From contig NZ_WOXS01000002.1 in assembly GCF_009852415.1 (NCBI RefSeq), positions 7,914,001-7,978,000 on the forward strand: a stretch of 64,000 nucleotides of DNA, in the 5' to 3' direction. A model generated the notes under the pieces. The model had not been told where the DNA came from and did no database searches. It worked only from the letters and a program-made list of their open reading frames with translations. Positions 42,194 to 49,230 of this stretch are shown here, in pieces. The position numbers and the translations under genes were made by a program. The stretch comes from Streptomyces sp. Tu 3180 (GTDB taxonomy: Bacteria > Actinomycetota > Actinomycetes > Streptomycetales > Streptomycetaceae). The stretch's first letter is position 1; each line of letters opens with the position of its first letter.

Positions 42194-43120
42194 TCACGCT
42201 CCCTTGCGCATGCCGCGCAGCTGGACGACATAGGCGATGACCATGGTGATCAGCCCCATGACGATGGCGACCGTCGCGGAGTAGTTGTGCTGCTGGCCGG
42301 AGAAGGACAGCGAGTACGTGTAGAAGTTCGGGGTGTAGTCGGTGGTGATGGCGTTCGGCGCCAGCTTCTGCATGACGCTGGGCTCGTTGAACAGCTGGAA
42401 GCTGCCGATGACGGAGAAGATCGTCGCGATGACGAGCGCGCCGCGGATCGCGGGCAGTTTGACGGCGGTGATCACGCGGATCTGGCCGGCGCCGTCGATC
42501 TCGGCCGCCTCGTAGAGGGAGTTCGGGATGACCCGCAGCGCCGAGTAGAAGATCAGCATGTTGTAGCCGACGAACTCCCAGGTGACGATGTTGCCGATGG
42601 AGGCCAGCACGAGGCCGGGGGAGAGCGGGTCGGGCAGCGACAGGCCGAAGGCGTCGTTCAGGTCGCCGACGAGGCCGAAGCGGGTGCCGTACAGGAAGCT
42701 CCACATGAGCGTCGCGACGACGGCCGGCACCGCGTACGGCAGGAAGATCGAGACCCGGAAGAAGTTCTTGCCGTACAGCCGGCCGCTGTCCAGGGCCAGG
42801 GCCACCAGCAGCGCGATGCCGAGCATGATCGGCACCTGGACGCACAGGAAGAGCGAGACCCGGCCGAGGGCGGCCCAGAAGCGGTCGTCCTGCAGCGCCT
42901 GCCGGTAGTTGTCGAAGCCGACGAAGGTGGTCCCGCCGATGAGCTGGTCGCGGAAGAGGCTCAGGTGGAGGGAGTACGCGATCGGTGCCAGGAAGACCAG
43001 GGCGAACACGGCCACGAAGGGACCGATGAAGCCCCACCCCGTCCAGGAGCGGCGGTCCCGTCCCGCCGGGGGCGGGGCCGGCCGCGGCCCGGCGGCCACC
43101 GGCGGTTGCAGCGTCGTCAT
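42194..43120 (-). CDS. Sugar ABC transporter permease, MalF type
   Basis: A 308-residue membrane protein with six helices. The first segment is FIGPFVAVFALVFLAPIAYS, and the EAA loop reads EAAEIDGAGQIRVITAVKLP. It is the first gene of the galactan-utilisation operon, divergent from the LacI regulator. Its start lies 78 bp from the nearer of two perfect palindromes, so repression by that regulator is very likely. Confidence 0.92.
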   Translation of the reverse strand: MTTLQPPVAAGPRPAPPPAGRDRRSWTGWGFIGPFVAVFALVFLAPIAYSLHLSLFRDQLIGGTTFVGFDNYRQALQDDRFWAALGRVSLFLCVQVPIMLGIALLVALALDSGRLYGKNFFRVSIFLPYAVPAVVATLMWSFLYGTRFGLVGDLNDAFGLSLPDPLSPGLVLASIGNIVTWEFVGYNMLIFYSALRVIPNSLYEAAEIDGAGQIRVITAVKLPAIRGALVIATIFSVIGSFQLFNEPSVMQKLAPNAITTDYTPNFYTYSLSFSGQQHNYSATVAIVMGLITMVIAYVVQLRGMRKGA

Positions 43121-43197
43121 GGCGTTCCTCGCTCGTCAACGTTCCGGAACCGGTGGCCTGCTCCGGCGCGGAGCCGGGCGGCATGCCCCCTGCACGG

Positions 43198-43215
43198 GAT
43201 GTTTGCGCAAACATC
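43198..43215. promoter_or_regulatory. LacI operator 1 of the galactan operon
   Basis: GATGTTTGCGCAAACATC is a perfect 18-bp palindrome, 78 bp upstream of the MalF-type gene. Confidence 0.85.
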
Positions 43216-43242
43216 AACCGCCGTGAAAAGGCGCGGAGCTGT

Positions 43243-43260
43243 TATGTTTACGTAAACATC
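43243..43260. promoter_or_regulatory. LacI operator 2 of the galactan operon
   Basis: ATGTTTACGTAAACAT (43244-43259) is a perfect palindrome differing from operator 1 only in the two bases each side of the centre. The two centres are 45 bp apart. It is 97 bp upstream of the divergent LacI gene, so one regulator probably controls both directions. Confidence 0.85.
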
Positions 43261-43356
43261 CGGTGGCGGCATGTCTACACTGCCCCGAGGACGAGGGTCA
43301 AGGGTCCCCGGGGGAAACCGTGACGCGAGCGGTGACAGGAAGGCGGCTGACGGCGA

Positions 43357-44472
43357 GTGGACACGGTTGAGAGGACGTCGGCGAACGCGCCCGGCCCCGC
43401 CGCCGAGGCGGCCGGGACCGAGCGGGACGTGCCCGGCGGCGCCCCGGCTCCGAGGCGCACCCGTGCCCGCGCCACGGCGTCCATGGCGGACGTGGCCCGT
43501 CTCGCGGGGGTCTCGTCGCAGACCGTCTCCCGCGTGTCCAACGGCTATGCCGGGGTGACCGAGGAGACCCGCCGCCAGGTGCTGGCCGCGATGAAGGAGC
43601 TCGGCTACCGGCCCAACAGCGCCGCCCGCGCCCTCAAGCGCGGCGAGTTCCGCACCATCGGCGTCATCACCTTCACCCTGTCCACCACGGGCAACGTGCG
43701 CACGCTCGAGGCGATCGCCACCTCCGCCGCGCACGAGGGGTACGCCGTGACCCTGCTGCCGGTCGCCGTACCGACCCAGGACGAGGTGCGCGGTGCGTTC
43801 TCCCGGCTGGAGGAACTCGCCGTCGACGCCGTCATCGTCATCATGGAGGTCCACCTGCTGGACGCGGCGACGGTCCAGCTGCCCCCGCACGTCCAGGTCG
43901 TGGTCGTCGACTCCGACGCCGGCGACCACTACACGGTCGTCGACACCGACCAGGCCGGAGGCACCCGCGCCGCCGTGCGGCACCTGCTCGACCTCGGCCA
44001 CCGCACGGTGTGGCACCTGGGCGGCCCCGAGGGCTCCTTCGCCGCCCAGCGCCGCGCGGACGCCTGGCGGGCCGCCCTCGTCGACGCCGGACGCGTTCCT
44101 CCGCCCCTCGTCCGGGGCGACTGGTCGGCGGACTCGGGCTACCGCGCCGGTCTCGAAATCGCCGCCCACGACGGCTGCACCGCCGTCTTCGCCGCCAACG
44201 ACCAGATGGCCCTGGGCCTGTTGCGCGCCCTGCACGAACGCGGCCGGCGCGTGCCCGAGGACGTCAGCGTCATCGGCTTCGACGACATCCCCGAGGCCTC
44301 CTCCTTCCTGCCCCCGCTGACCACCGTCCACCAGGACTTCGCCGAGGTGGGGCGGCTCTGTGTGCAGGCCGTGCTGCGCAAGATGCGCCAGGAGGGCCCC
44401 GACCGGGGCACGACGCTGGTCCCGACCCGGCTGGTGCCGCGCGCGAGCACGGCGCCACCCGCGGGGCCCTGA
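43357..44472 (+). CDS. LacI-family repressor of the galactan operon
   Basis: A 371-residue regulator. After a 40-residue disordered start the helix-turn-helix and hinge read SMADVARLAGVSSQTVSRVS, then GYRPNSAARALKRG (about 42-95). The periplasmic-binding-like effector domain follows with VIGFDDIPEASSFLPPLTTV near the end. It is divergent from the transporter and GH42/GH30 genes with two near-identical operators in between, so a galactose-containing oligosaccharide is the likely inducer. The GTG start has only a distant AGGAAGG; a start nearer the HTH (ATG 43483) is possible. Confidence 0.9.
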   Translation: MDTVERTSANAPGPAAEAAGTERDVPGGAPAPRRTRARATASMADVARLAGVSSQTVSRVSNGYAGVTEETRRQVLAAMKELGYRPNSAARALKRGEFRTIGVITFTLSTTGNVRTLEAIATSAAHEGYAVTLLPVAVPTQDEVRGAFSRLEELAVDAVIVIMEVHLLDAATVQLPPHVQVVVVDSDAGDHYTVVDTDQAGGTRAAVRHLLDLGHRTVWHLGGPEGSFAAQRRADAWRAALVDAGRVPPPLVRGDWSADSGYRAGLEIAAHDGCTAVFAANDQMALGLLRALHERGRRVPEDVSVIGFDDIPEASSFLPPLTTVHQDFAEVGRLCVQAVLRKMRQEGPDRGTTLVPTRLVPRASTAPPAGP

Positions 44473-44724
44473 GCGCACACGGCCGCCGCCACCCCGAGGC
44501 ACCCGCACCCCGATGCCGGGCCGGCTGCCTCCGGGCCGGCCCGAGCCGTCGCACGCCGCGCCCGATCCCCCCGGAGCCGGCGGAGCAGGTCACCGCCGGG
44601 CCCGCCCGCGCGGGCATCCGCTGCCGGGCCGCCCCGAGCGCGCGCAGGAAGGTGCCGCGGGTGCGGTGGAAGCCGGGAGGCGCGGGATCGGTCCCTGGGC
44701 GGACCCGGGGGGCGCGCGGGCGTG
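44473..44724. other. Intergenic stretch before the helicase promoter
   Basis: A GC-rich 252-bp stretch. A short repeat CGGGCCGG/CCGGCCCG at about 44515-44550 could end the lacI transcript. No gene is supported. Confidence 0.5.
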
Positions 44725-44909
44725 TACTGTGAGCTCAGTTGCAGTTGTGGTAGCCGAAAGGCTCGAGGGGTGACAGGAACACCTCTCTTCCTCATGACGT
44801 TCACTTCGCAGCTGGGGCCCGCATCATCAGCGATGCAGGCCCCGTCCGCTGCCGGGGTCATCTTGCGGTGGGCGTTCCTTGACAGGTGCCACTTCAAGGA
44901 AGGTTCCGC
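44725..44909 (+). promoter_or_regulatory. Structured 5' leader of the DEAD-box helicase gene
   Basis: TACTGT (44725-44730) is a candidate -10, giving a leader of about 170 nt. Three hairpins are visible: AGCC-GAAA-GGCT with a GNRA loop (44752-44763), GAGGGGTG with CACCTCTC (44765-44787), and an 11-bp stem GGGGCC/GCATC with GATGC/GGCCCC around one mismatch (44814-44843). The ribosome-binding site AAGGAAGG lies at 44896-44903. A 39-codon reading frame (ATG 44794 to TGA 44913) spans the leader and overlaps the helicase start as TTGA. Such leaders in RNA-helicase genes often respond to cold. Confidence 0.5.
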
Positions 44910-46526
44910 TTGAATCGCGCCCGTACCGACAATCGTTCCGCCCGCACGCGCACCCGCACCGGAGCCACGGCGTCCGGCCGCTCCGGTGCTCCCCGCCGCT
45001 CCCGAGGCCCGGCGGGCCGAGGGCCCTCGGCCCAGGGCGAGTTCGCTCTTCCGGTGACGATCACCCCCGCCCTCCCCGCCGTGCGGGACTTCGCCGAACT
45101 CCCCCTGCCGGCGGAACTGCTGGCCACGCTCGGCCGCGAAGGCGTGACGTCGCCGTTCCCGATCCAGGCGGCCACCCTGCCGAACTCCCTGGCCGGGCGT
45201 GACGTGCTCGGCCGCGGCCGCACCGGGTCCGGCAAGACCCTCGCCTTCGGCCTCGCGCTGCTGGCCCGCACGGCGGGCCGGCGCGCCGAGCCCCGGCAGC
45301 CGCTCGCGCTCGTCCTCGTTCCCACCCGCGAGCTGGCCCAGCAGGTCACCGACGCGCTCACGCCGTACGCCCGCTCCGTGAGTCTGCGGCTGGCCACCGT
45401 CGTCGGCGGGATGTCGATCGGCAGGCAGGCCGCGGCCCTGAGGGCGGGCGCCGAAGTCGTCGTCGCGACCCCCGGGCGGCTCAAGGACCTCATCGACCGC
45501 GGGGACTGCCGGCTGGACGAGGTCGGCATCACCGTCCTCGACGAGGCCGACCAGATGACCGACATGGGCTTCATGCCCCAGGTCACCAGGCTGCTGGACC
45601 AGGTGCGTCCCGACGGGCAGCGGATGCTCTTCTCGGCCACGCTCGACCGCAACGTCGACCGGCTGGTGCGCCGCTACCTGACGGATCCGGTGGTCCACTC
45701 CGTCGACCCGTCCGCGGGCGCGGTCGCCACGATGGAACACCACGTGCTCCACATCGACGACACCGACAAGCGCCGGACGACGACCGAGATCGCGGCGCGG
45801 GACGGCCGAGTGATCATGTTCCTGGACACCAAGCACGCGGTGGACAAGCTGACCAAGCACCTGCTGAGCAGCGGCGTCCGCGCCGCGGCCCTGCACGGCG
45901 GCAAGTCCCAGCCCCAGCGCACCCGCACCCTGGCCCAGTTCAAGGACGGGCAGGTGACGGTGCTGGTGGCGACGAACGTCGCGGCGCGGGGCATCCACGT
46001 CGACAACCTCGACCTGGTCGTCAACGTGGACCCGCCCAGCGATCACAAGGACTATCTGCACCGCGGCGGACGCACGGCCCGCGCCGGCGAGAGCGGCAGC
46101 GTCATCACCCTGGTGACGCGCGACCAGCGCCGCGAGATGAGCCGGCTGATGGCGCAGGCGGGCATCACCCCGCGGATCACCCAGGTGCGGTCGGGCGACG
46201 CGGAGCTGAGCCGCATCACGGGTGCCCAGGCCCCCTCGGGCGTTCCGGTCGTCATCGCCGCGCCGGTCACGGAACAACGCCCCCGCCGCGCCGCGTCCTC
46301 GTCGTCACGCGGCCGCCGAGGCCGCACCGCCCAGGGCCGCGGAGCCCAGGGCCGCACCGGGCAGGGGCGTGACACGCAGGGGCGCGACGCGCAGGCCCGC
46401 ACCGCCCAAGGGGGCCGTTCGGCCGAGGAGCGCGCGGCGCAGGGCCGGACCGCCCAGGGACGGCGCGCCGGTGAGGCGCCGCGCCGCAGGGCACGGAAGG
46501 AGTCGGCCGCGGACCGCGCGGCCTAG
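44910..46526 (+). CDS. DEAD-box RNA helicase (RhlE-like)
   Basis: A 538-residue ATP-dependent RNA helicase. Motifs in order are the Q-motif (PFPIQAATLP), I GRTGSGKT, Ia PTRELAQQ, Ib TPGR, II DEAD, III SAT, IV MFLDTK, V NVAARGIHV and VI HRGGRTARAG. The N-terminus (1-45) is basic and the last about 75 residues are a repeat-rich RG/AQGR tail (GRTAQGRGAQGRTGQGR and onward), likely an RNA-binding disordered tail. TTG 44910 is the start because AAGGAAGG lies 6 bp ahead; upstream codons lack this. It unwinds RNA duplexes in ribosome assembly or mRNA decay. The SCO5918-family gene follows, as in other Streptomyces. Confidence 0.92.
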   Translation: MNRARTDNRSARTRTRTGATASGRSGAPRRSRGPAGRGPSAQGEFALPVTITPALPAVRDFAELPLPAELLATLGREGVTSPFPIQAATLPNSLAGRDVLGRGRTGSGKTLAFGLALLARTAGRRAEPRQPLALVLVPTRELAQQVTDALTPYARSVSLRLATVVGGMSIGRQAAALRAGAEVVVATPGRLKDLIDRGDCRLDEVGITVLDEADQMTDMGFMPQVTRLLDQVRPDGQRMLFSATLDRNVDRLVRRYLTDPVVHSVDPSAGAVATMEHHVLHIDDTDKRRTTTEIAARDGRVIMFLDTKHAVDKLTKHLLSSGVRAAALHGGKSQPQRTRTLAQFKDGQVTVLVATNVAARGIHVDNLDLVVNVDPPSDHKDYLHRGGRTARAGESGSVITLVTRDQRREMSRLMAQAGITPRITQVRSGDAELSRITGAQAPSGVPVVIAAPVTEQRPRRAASSSSRGRRGRTAQGRGAQGRTGQGRDTQGRDAQARTAQGGRSAEERAAQGRTAQGRRAGEAPRRRARKESAADRAA

Positions 46527-46795
46527 GGTCCGTCGTCCGGATCAGGCCGCAGGGCGTCGGCGGTGGCGTGCCCGGCTCCGCGTCCGCGGCGTGATCCGCA
46601 CGACAGGTCCCAGGACACACCGCGGTCCGCGACGACATGACGAGAAAGTGACATGGTGACATCGCGACATGGCGGTACGACCGTGAAGGCGGCCCCGGCC
46701 GCCATGGCGCCCCGCGTCCCCGACCGGCTCCGGTCCGCCCCGGACCACCGGCCCATCCGGGCCGGCCGGTCCTCCTTCCCTTCCTGTGAGGCACC

Positions 46796-47113
46796 ATGCG
46801 CTGTGTCATCGCCCGCTACCCGTTCGACCTGACCAAGGCCGGAGTCCTGGAGTCGATGAAGGGCGTCACGCCCGAACCGGTCACGGGCGAGTCCGTGACC
46901 ATCGGCCGCCGCCGCTACCCCGCCAAGCAGGTGGGGCAGGTCGTCACCCGGCAGGACCGCCGCGACTTCACGAGCGGCGAAGTCGTCCGGGCCATGACCC
47001 GCCTCGGCTTCACCTGTCACGCCCACCCCGAGGCCGCCGCGCCCGTGCGCCACCTCTCCCCGCTCGAGGCGGCAGCGGAACTGCTGGGCGGCCCGGCCCC
47101 CCGGCAGGGCTGA
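46796..47113 (+). CDS. SCO5918-family protein
   Basis: A 105-residue protein starting MRCVIARYPFDLTKAGVLES with IGRRRYPAKQVGQVVTRQDR and GEVVRAMTRLGFTCH. This small family is typically encoded downstream of the DEAD-box helicase in Streptomyces, as here (269 bp apart). Its function is unknown; its genomic link suggests a role in RNA or cold physiology. GTGAGG lies just ahead of the ATG. Confidence 0.85.
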   Translation: MRCVIARYPFDLTKAGVLESMKGVTPEPVTGESVTIGRRRYPAKQVGQVVTRQDRRDFTSGEVVRAMTRLGFTCHAHPEAAAPVRHLSPLEAAAELLGGPAPRQG

Positions 47114-47202
47114 GGCAGGGCGCCCCGCCCCCGTCGTCACGACCGGCACCGCCGCCCCGTCCGGTCGCCGCGCCGACCGGGCCGCGACGGGCGGCCACGG
47201 GG

Positions 47203-47997
47203 TCAGGGCAGGATCGCGTCGACGTAACCGCCGTCCACGCGCAGGGCCCCACCGGTCGTCGCGGAGGCCTGGTCGGAGCTGAGGTAGACGACCATGTGGG
47301 CGATCTCCTCGGGCTCGATCAGCCGCTGCAGCAGCGACTGCGGCCGGTGCTCGCGCATGAAGGCGCGTTGCGCCTCGTCCCACGGAAGCTCACGGTCCAC
47401 CAGCTCGTACACGAAGTCCTCCACCCCTCCGGTGTGGGTGGGGCCGGCGATGACCGAGTTCACCGTGACACCCGTGCCCGCGGCCTGCTTGGCGAACCCG
47501 CGGCTCACGGCGAGCAGCGCCGTCTTGGACATCCCGTAGTGGATCATCTCGGCGGGAGTGACGATCGCCGAGTCGCTGGCGATGTACTGGACGCGCCCCC
47601 AGCCGCGGTCGCTCATCCCCGGCAGGAAGAGCCGGGTCAGCCGGACGGCGGCCAGGACGTTCACCTCGAAGTAGCGCCGCCACTCCTCGTCGGTGATCTC
47701 CAGCGGGTCCGCGGCCCCGAAGACGCCGAGGTTGTTGACGAGGATGTCCACCCGGGGCAGGGCTTCGGCCACCTGCCCGGCGCCGGCCTCGGTGGTCACG
47801 TCCGCGGCGACCGGCACCACCTCGGCGCCGGGCACCTCCCGCTCGAGAGCGGCGGCGCTGTCCCGCACGCGCTCGGCCGAGCGCCCGTTGACCGCGACCC
47901 GGGCGCCCGCCCGCGCGAGCCCGGTGGCGATCGCCGCACCGATGCCCTGGGTGGAACCGGTGACCAGCGCGGTGCGGCCCCTCAGATCGATCTGCAC
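47203..47997 (-). CDS. SDR-family oxidoreductase
   Basis: A 264-residue short-chain dehydrogenase. The cofactor motif is TGSTQGIGAAIA (residues 13-24), with NGRSAERV favouring NADP, NNLGVFG, and the catalytic Ser (IASDSA), Tyr and Lys (HYGMSK). The end carries a GGALRVDGG segment. GTG 47997 has AGGGACG upstream. Its substrate is unknown. It is convergent to the SCO5918 gene and divergent from ppk2. Confidence 0.9.
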   Translation of the reverse strand: MQIDLRGRTALVTGSTQGIGAAIATGLARAGARVAVNGRSAERVRDSAAALEREVPGAEVVPVAADVTTEAGAGQVAEALPRVDILVNNLGVFGAADPLEITDEEWRRYFEVNVLAAVRLTRLFLPGMSDRGWGRVQYIASDSAIVTPAEMIHYGMSKTALLAVSRGFAKQAAGTGVTVNSVIAGPTHTGGVEDFVYELVDRELPWDEAQRAFMREHRPQSLLQRLIEPEEIAHMVVYLSSDQASATTGGALRVDGGYVDAILP

Positions 47998-48200
47998 GTC
48001 GTGCGTCCCTTCCGCCCGTACCCGGTCTGCCCGCGCACGCCGCTCGTCCGCGGGTGCCCCTCCCTCCGGTTCCCGGACGGAACGCCCCGAACCGTCCGGG
48101 AGGCATAGGCTTCTTGTAGCGCACTCGGGGCACGTACACGATGACCGGTGAGACCCGGTCACCCGGTCCATCCGGAGCGGGCGGAGAAACGGGAGACGAC

Positions 48201-49211
48201 GTGACGGCCGAACACACGGGAGCGCCGGAGGTCCGGACGGAGACCGAACGGACCCACGGCAACATGACCGAGGACGATCTGCTCCGAGGGCTGGAGGTGG
48301 ACGACCGGCGCCCGGAGCGCCCCGTCCTCCTCGACGCCGACGGTGCCCCGATCGAGACATGGCGGGAGAACCACCCCTACGACCGCAGGATCCGCAGGGC
48401 GGAGTACGACAGGACGAAGCGGATCCTGCAGATCGAACTGCTGAAGATGCAGCGGTGGGTGAAGGACACCGGTCAGCGGATCGTGGTGGTCTGCGAGGGA
48501 CGGGACGCGGCCGGCAAGGGCGGCACCATCCAGAGGTTCATGGAACGACTGAACCCCCGCGGCGCCCGCGTGGTGGCCCTGGAGAAGCCGACCGAGCGGG
48601 AGGCGGGGCAGTGGTACTTCCAGCGCTACGTCGCCCATCTGCCGGCCTGCGGCGAGATCGTCTTCTTCGACCGCTCCTGGTACAACCGGGCGGGGGTCGA
48701 GCGGGTCATGGGCTTCTGCACGGAGGACGAGTACCGCCTGTTCCTCGAACAGGCGCCGATGTTCGAGCGGCTGCTCACCGACGACGGCATCATGCTGGTG
48801 AAGTTCTGGTTCTCCGTGTCCCGGGCCGAGCAGCGCACCCGGTTCGCGATCCGCCAGGTCGATCCGGTGCGGCGCTGGAAACTGTCCCCCATGGACCTGG
48901 CCTCGCTCGACCGCTGGGACGACTACACCACCGCCAAGGTCGAGATGTTCCGCGCGACCGACACCCCGCACGCGCCGTGGACGGTCGTGAAGAACAACGA
49001 CAAGCGCCGGGGCCGGCTCGAGGCGATGCGCAGCCTCCTCGACCGCTGCGACTACCCGGCGAAGGACCATGGGGCGCTGGGCAAGCCGGACCCGTTGATC
49101 GTGGGCGCGGCGGACACCCTGCTGGAGGCCGGCGAGGAACCCGCGGTCCTCTCGCCGACCCCCCTCGCCGGTCCCGGTCACGGCCCGGGCAGCCACCCGG
49201 ACACCAGGTGA
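48201..49211 (+). CDS. ppk2: Polyphosphate kinase 2
   Basis: A 336-residue class-type PPK2. The Walker A motif is CEGRDAAGKGGTIQRF, with the lid ARVVALEKPTERE and Walker B FFDRSWYNRAGVERVMGFC. EQAPMFERLL and FWFSVSRAEQRTRF follow. It transfers phosphate between polyphosphate and nucleoside diphosphates (ATP or GTP formation) in the cytoplasm. GTG 48201 has GGGAG six bases upstream; an ATG at 48141 lacks such a site. Which class (NDP or NMP kinase) needs alignment. The 3' end faces the alpha-xylosidase gene 19 bp away. Confidence 0.93.
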   Translation: MTAEHTGAPEVRTETERTHGNMTEDDLLRGLEVDDRRPERPVLLDADGAPIETWRENHPYDRRIRRAEYDRTKRILQIELLKMQRWVKDTGQRIVVVCEGRDAAGKGGTIQRFMERLNPRGARVVALEKPTEREAGQWYFQRYVAHLPACGEIVFFDRSWYNRAGVERVMGFCTEDEYRLFLEQAPMFERLLTDDGIMLVKFWFSVSRAEQRTRFAIRQVDPVRRWKLSPMDLASLDRWDDYTTAKVEMFRATDTPHAPWTVVKNNDKRRGRLEAMRSLLDRCDYPAKDHGALGKPDPLIVGAADTLLEAGEEPAVLSPTPLAGPGHGPGSHPDTR

Positions 49212-49230
49212 CCACCGGCCCGCCGCCCGG

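Noticed and set aside
43357..43482. N-terminal 40 residues of the LacI regulator as a separate domain
   Set aside because: Low-complexity Ala/Pro/Arg stretch with no fold; it may simply reflect an over-extended start.
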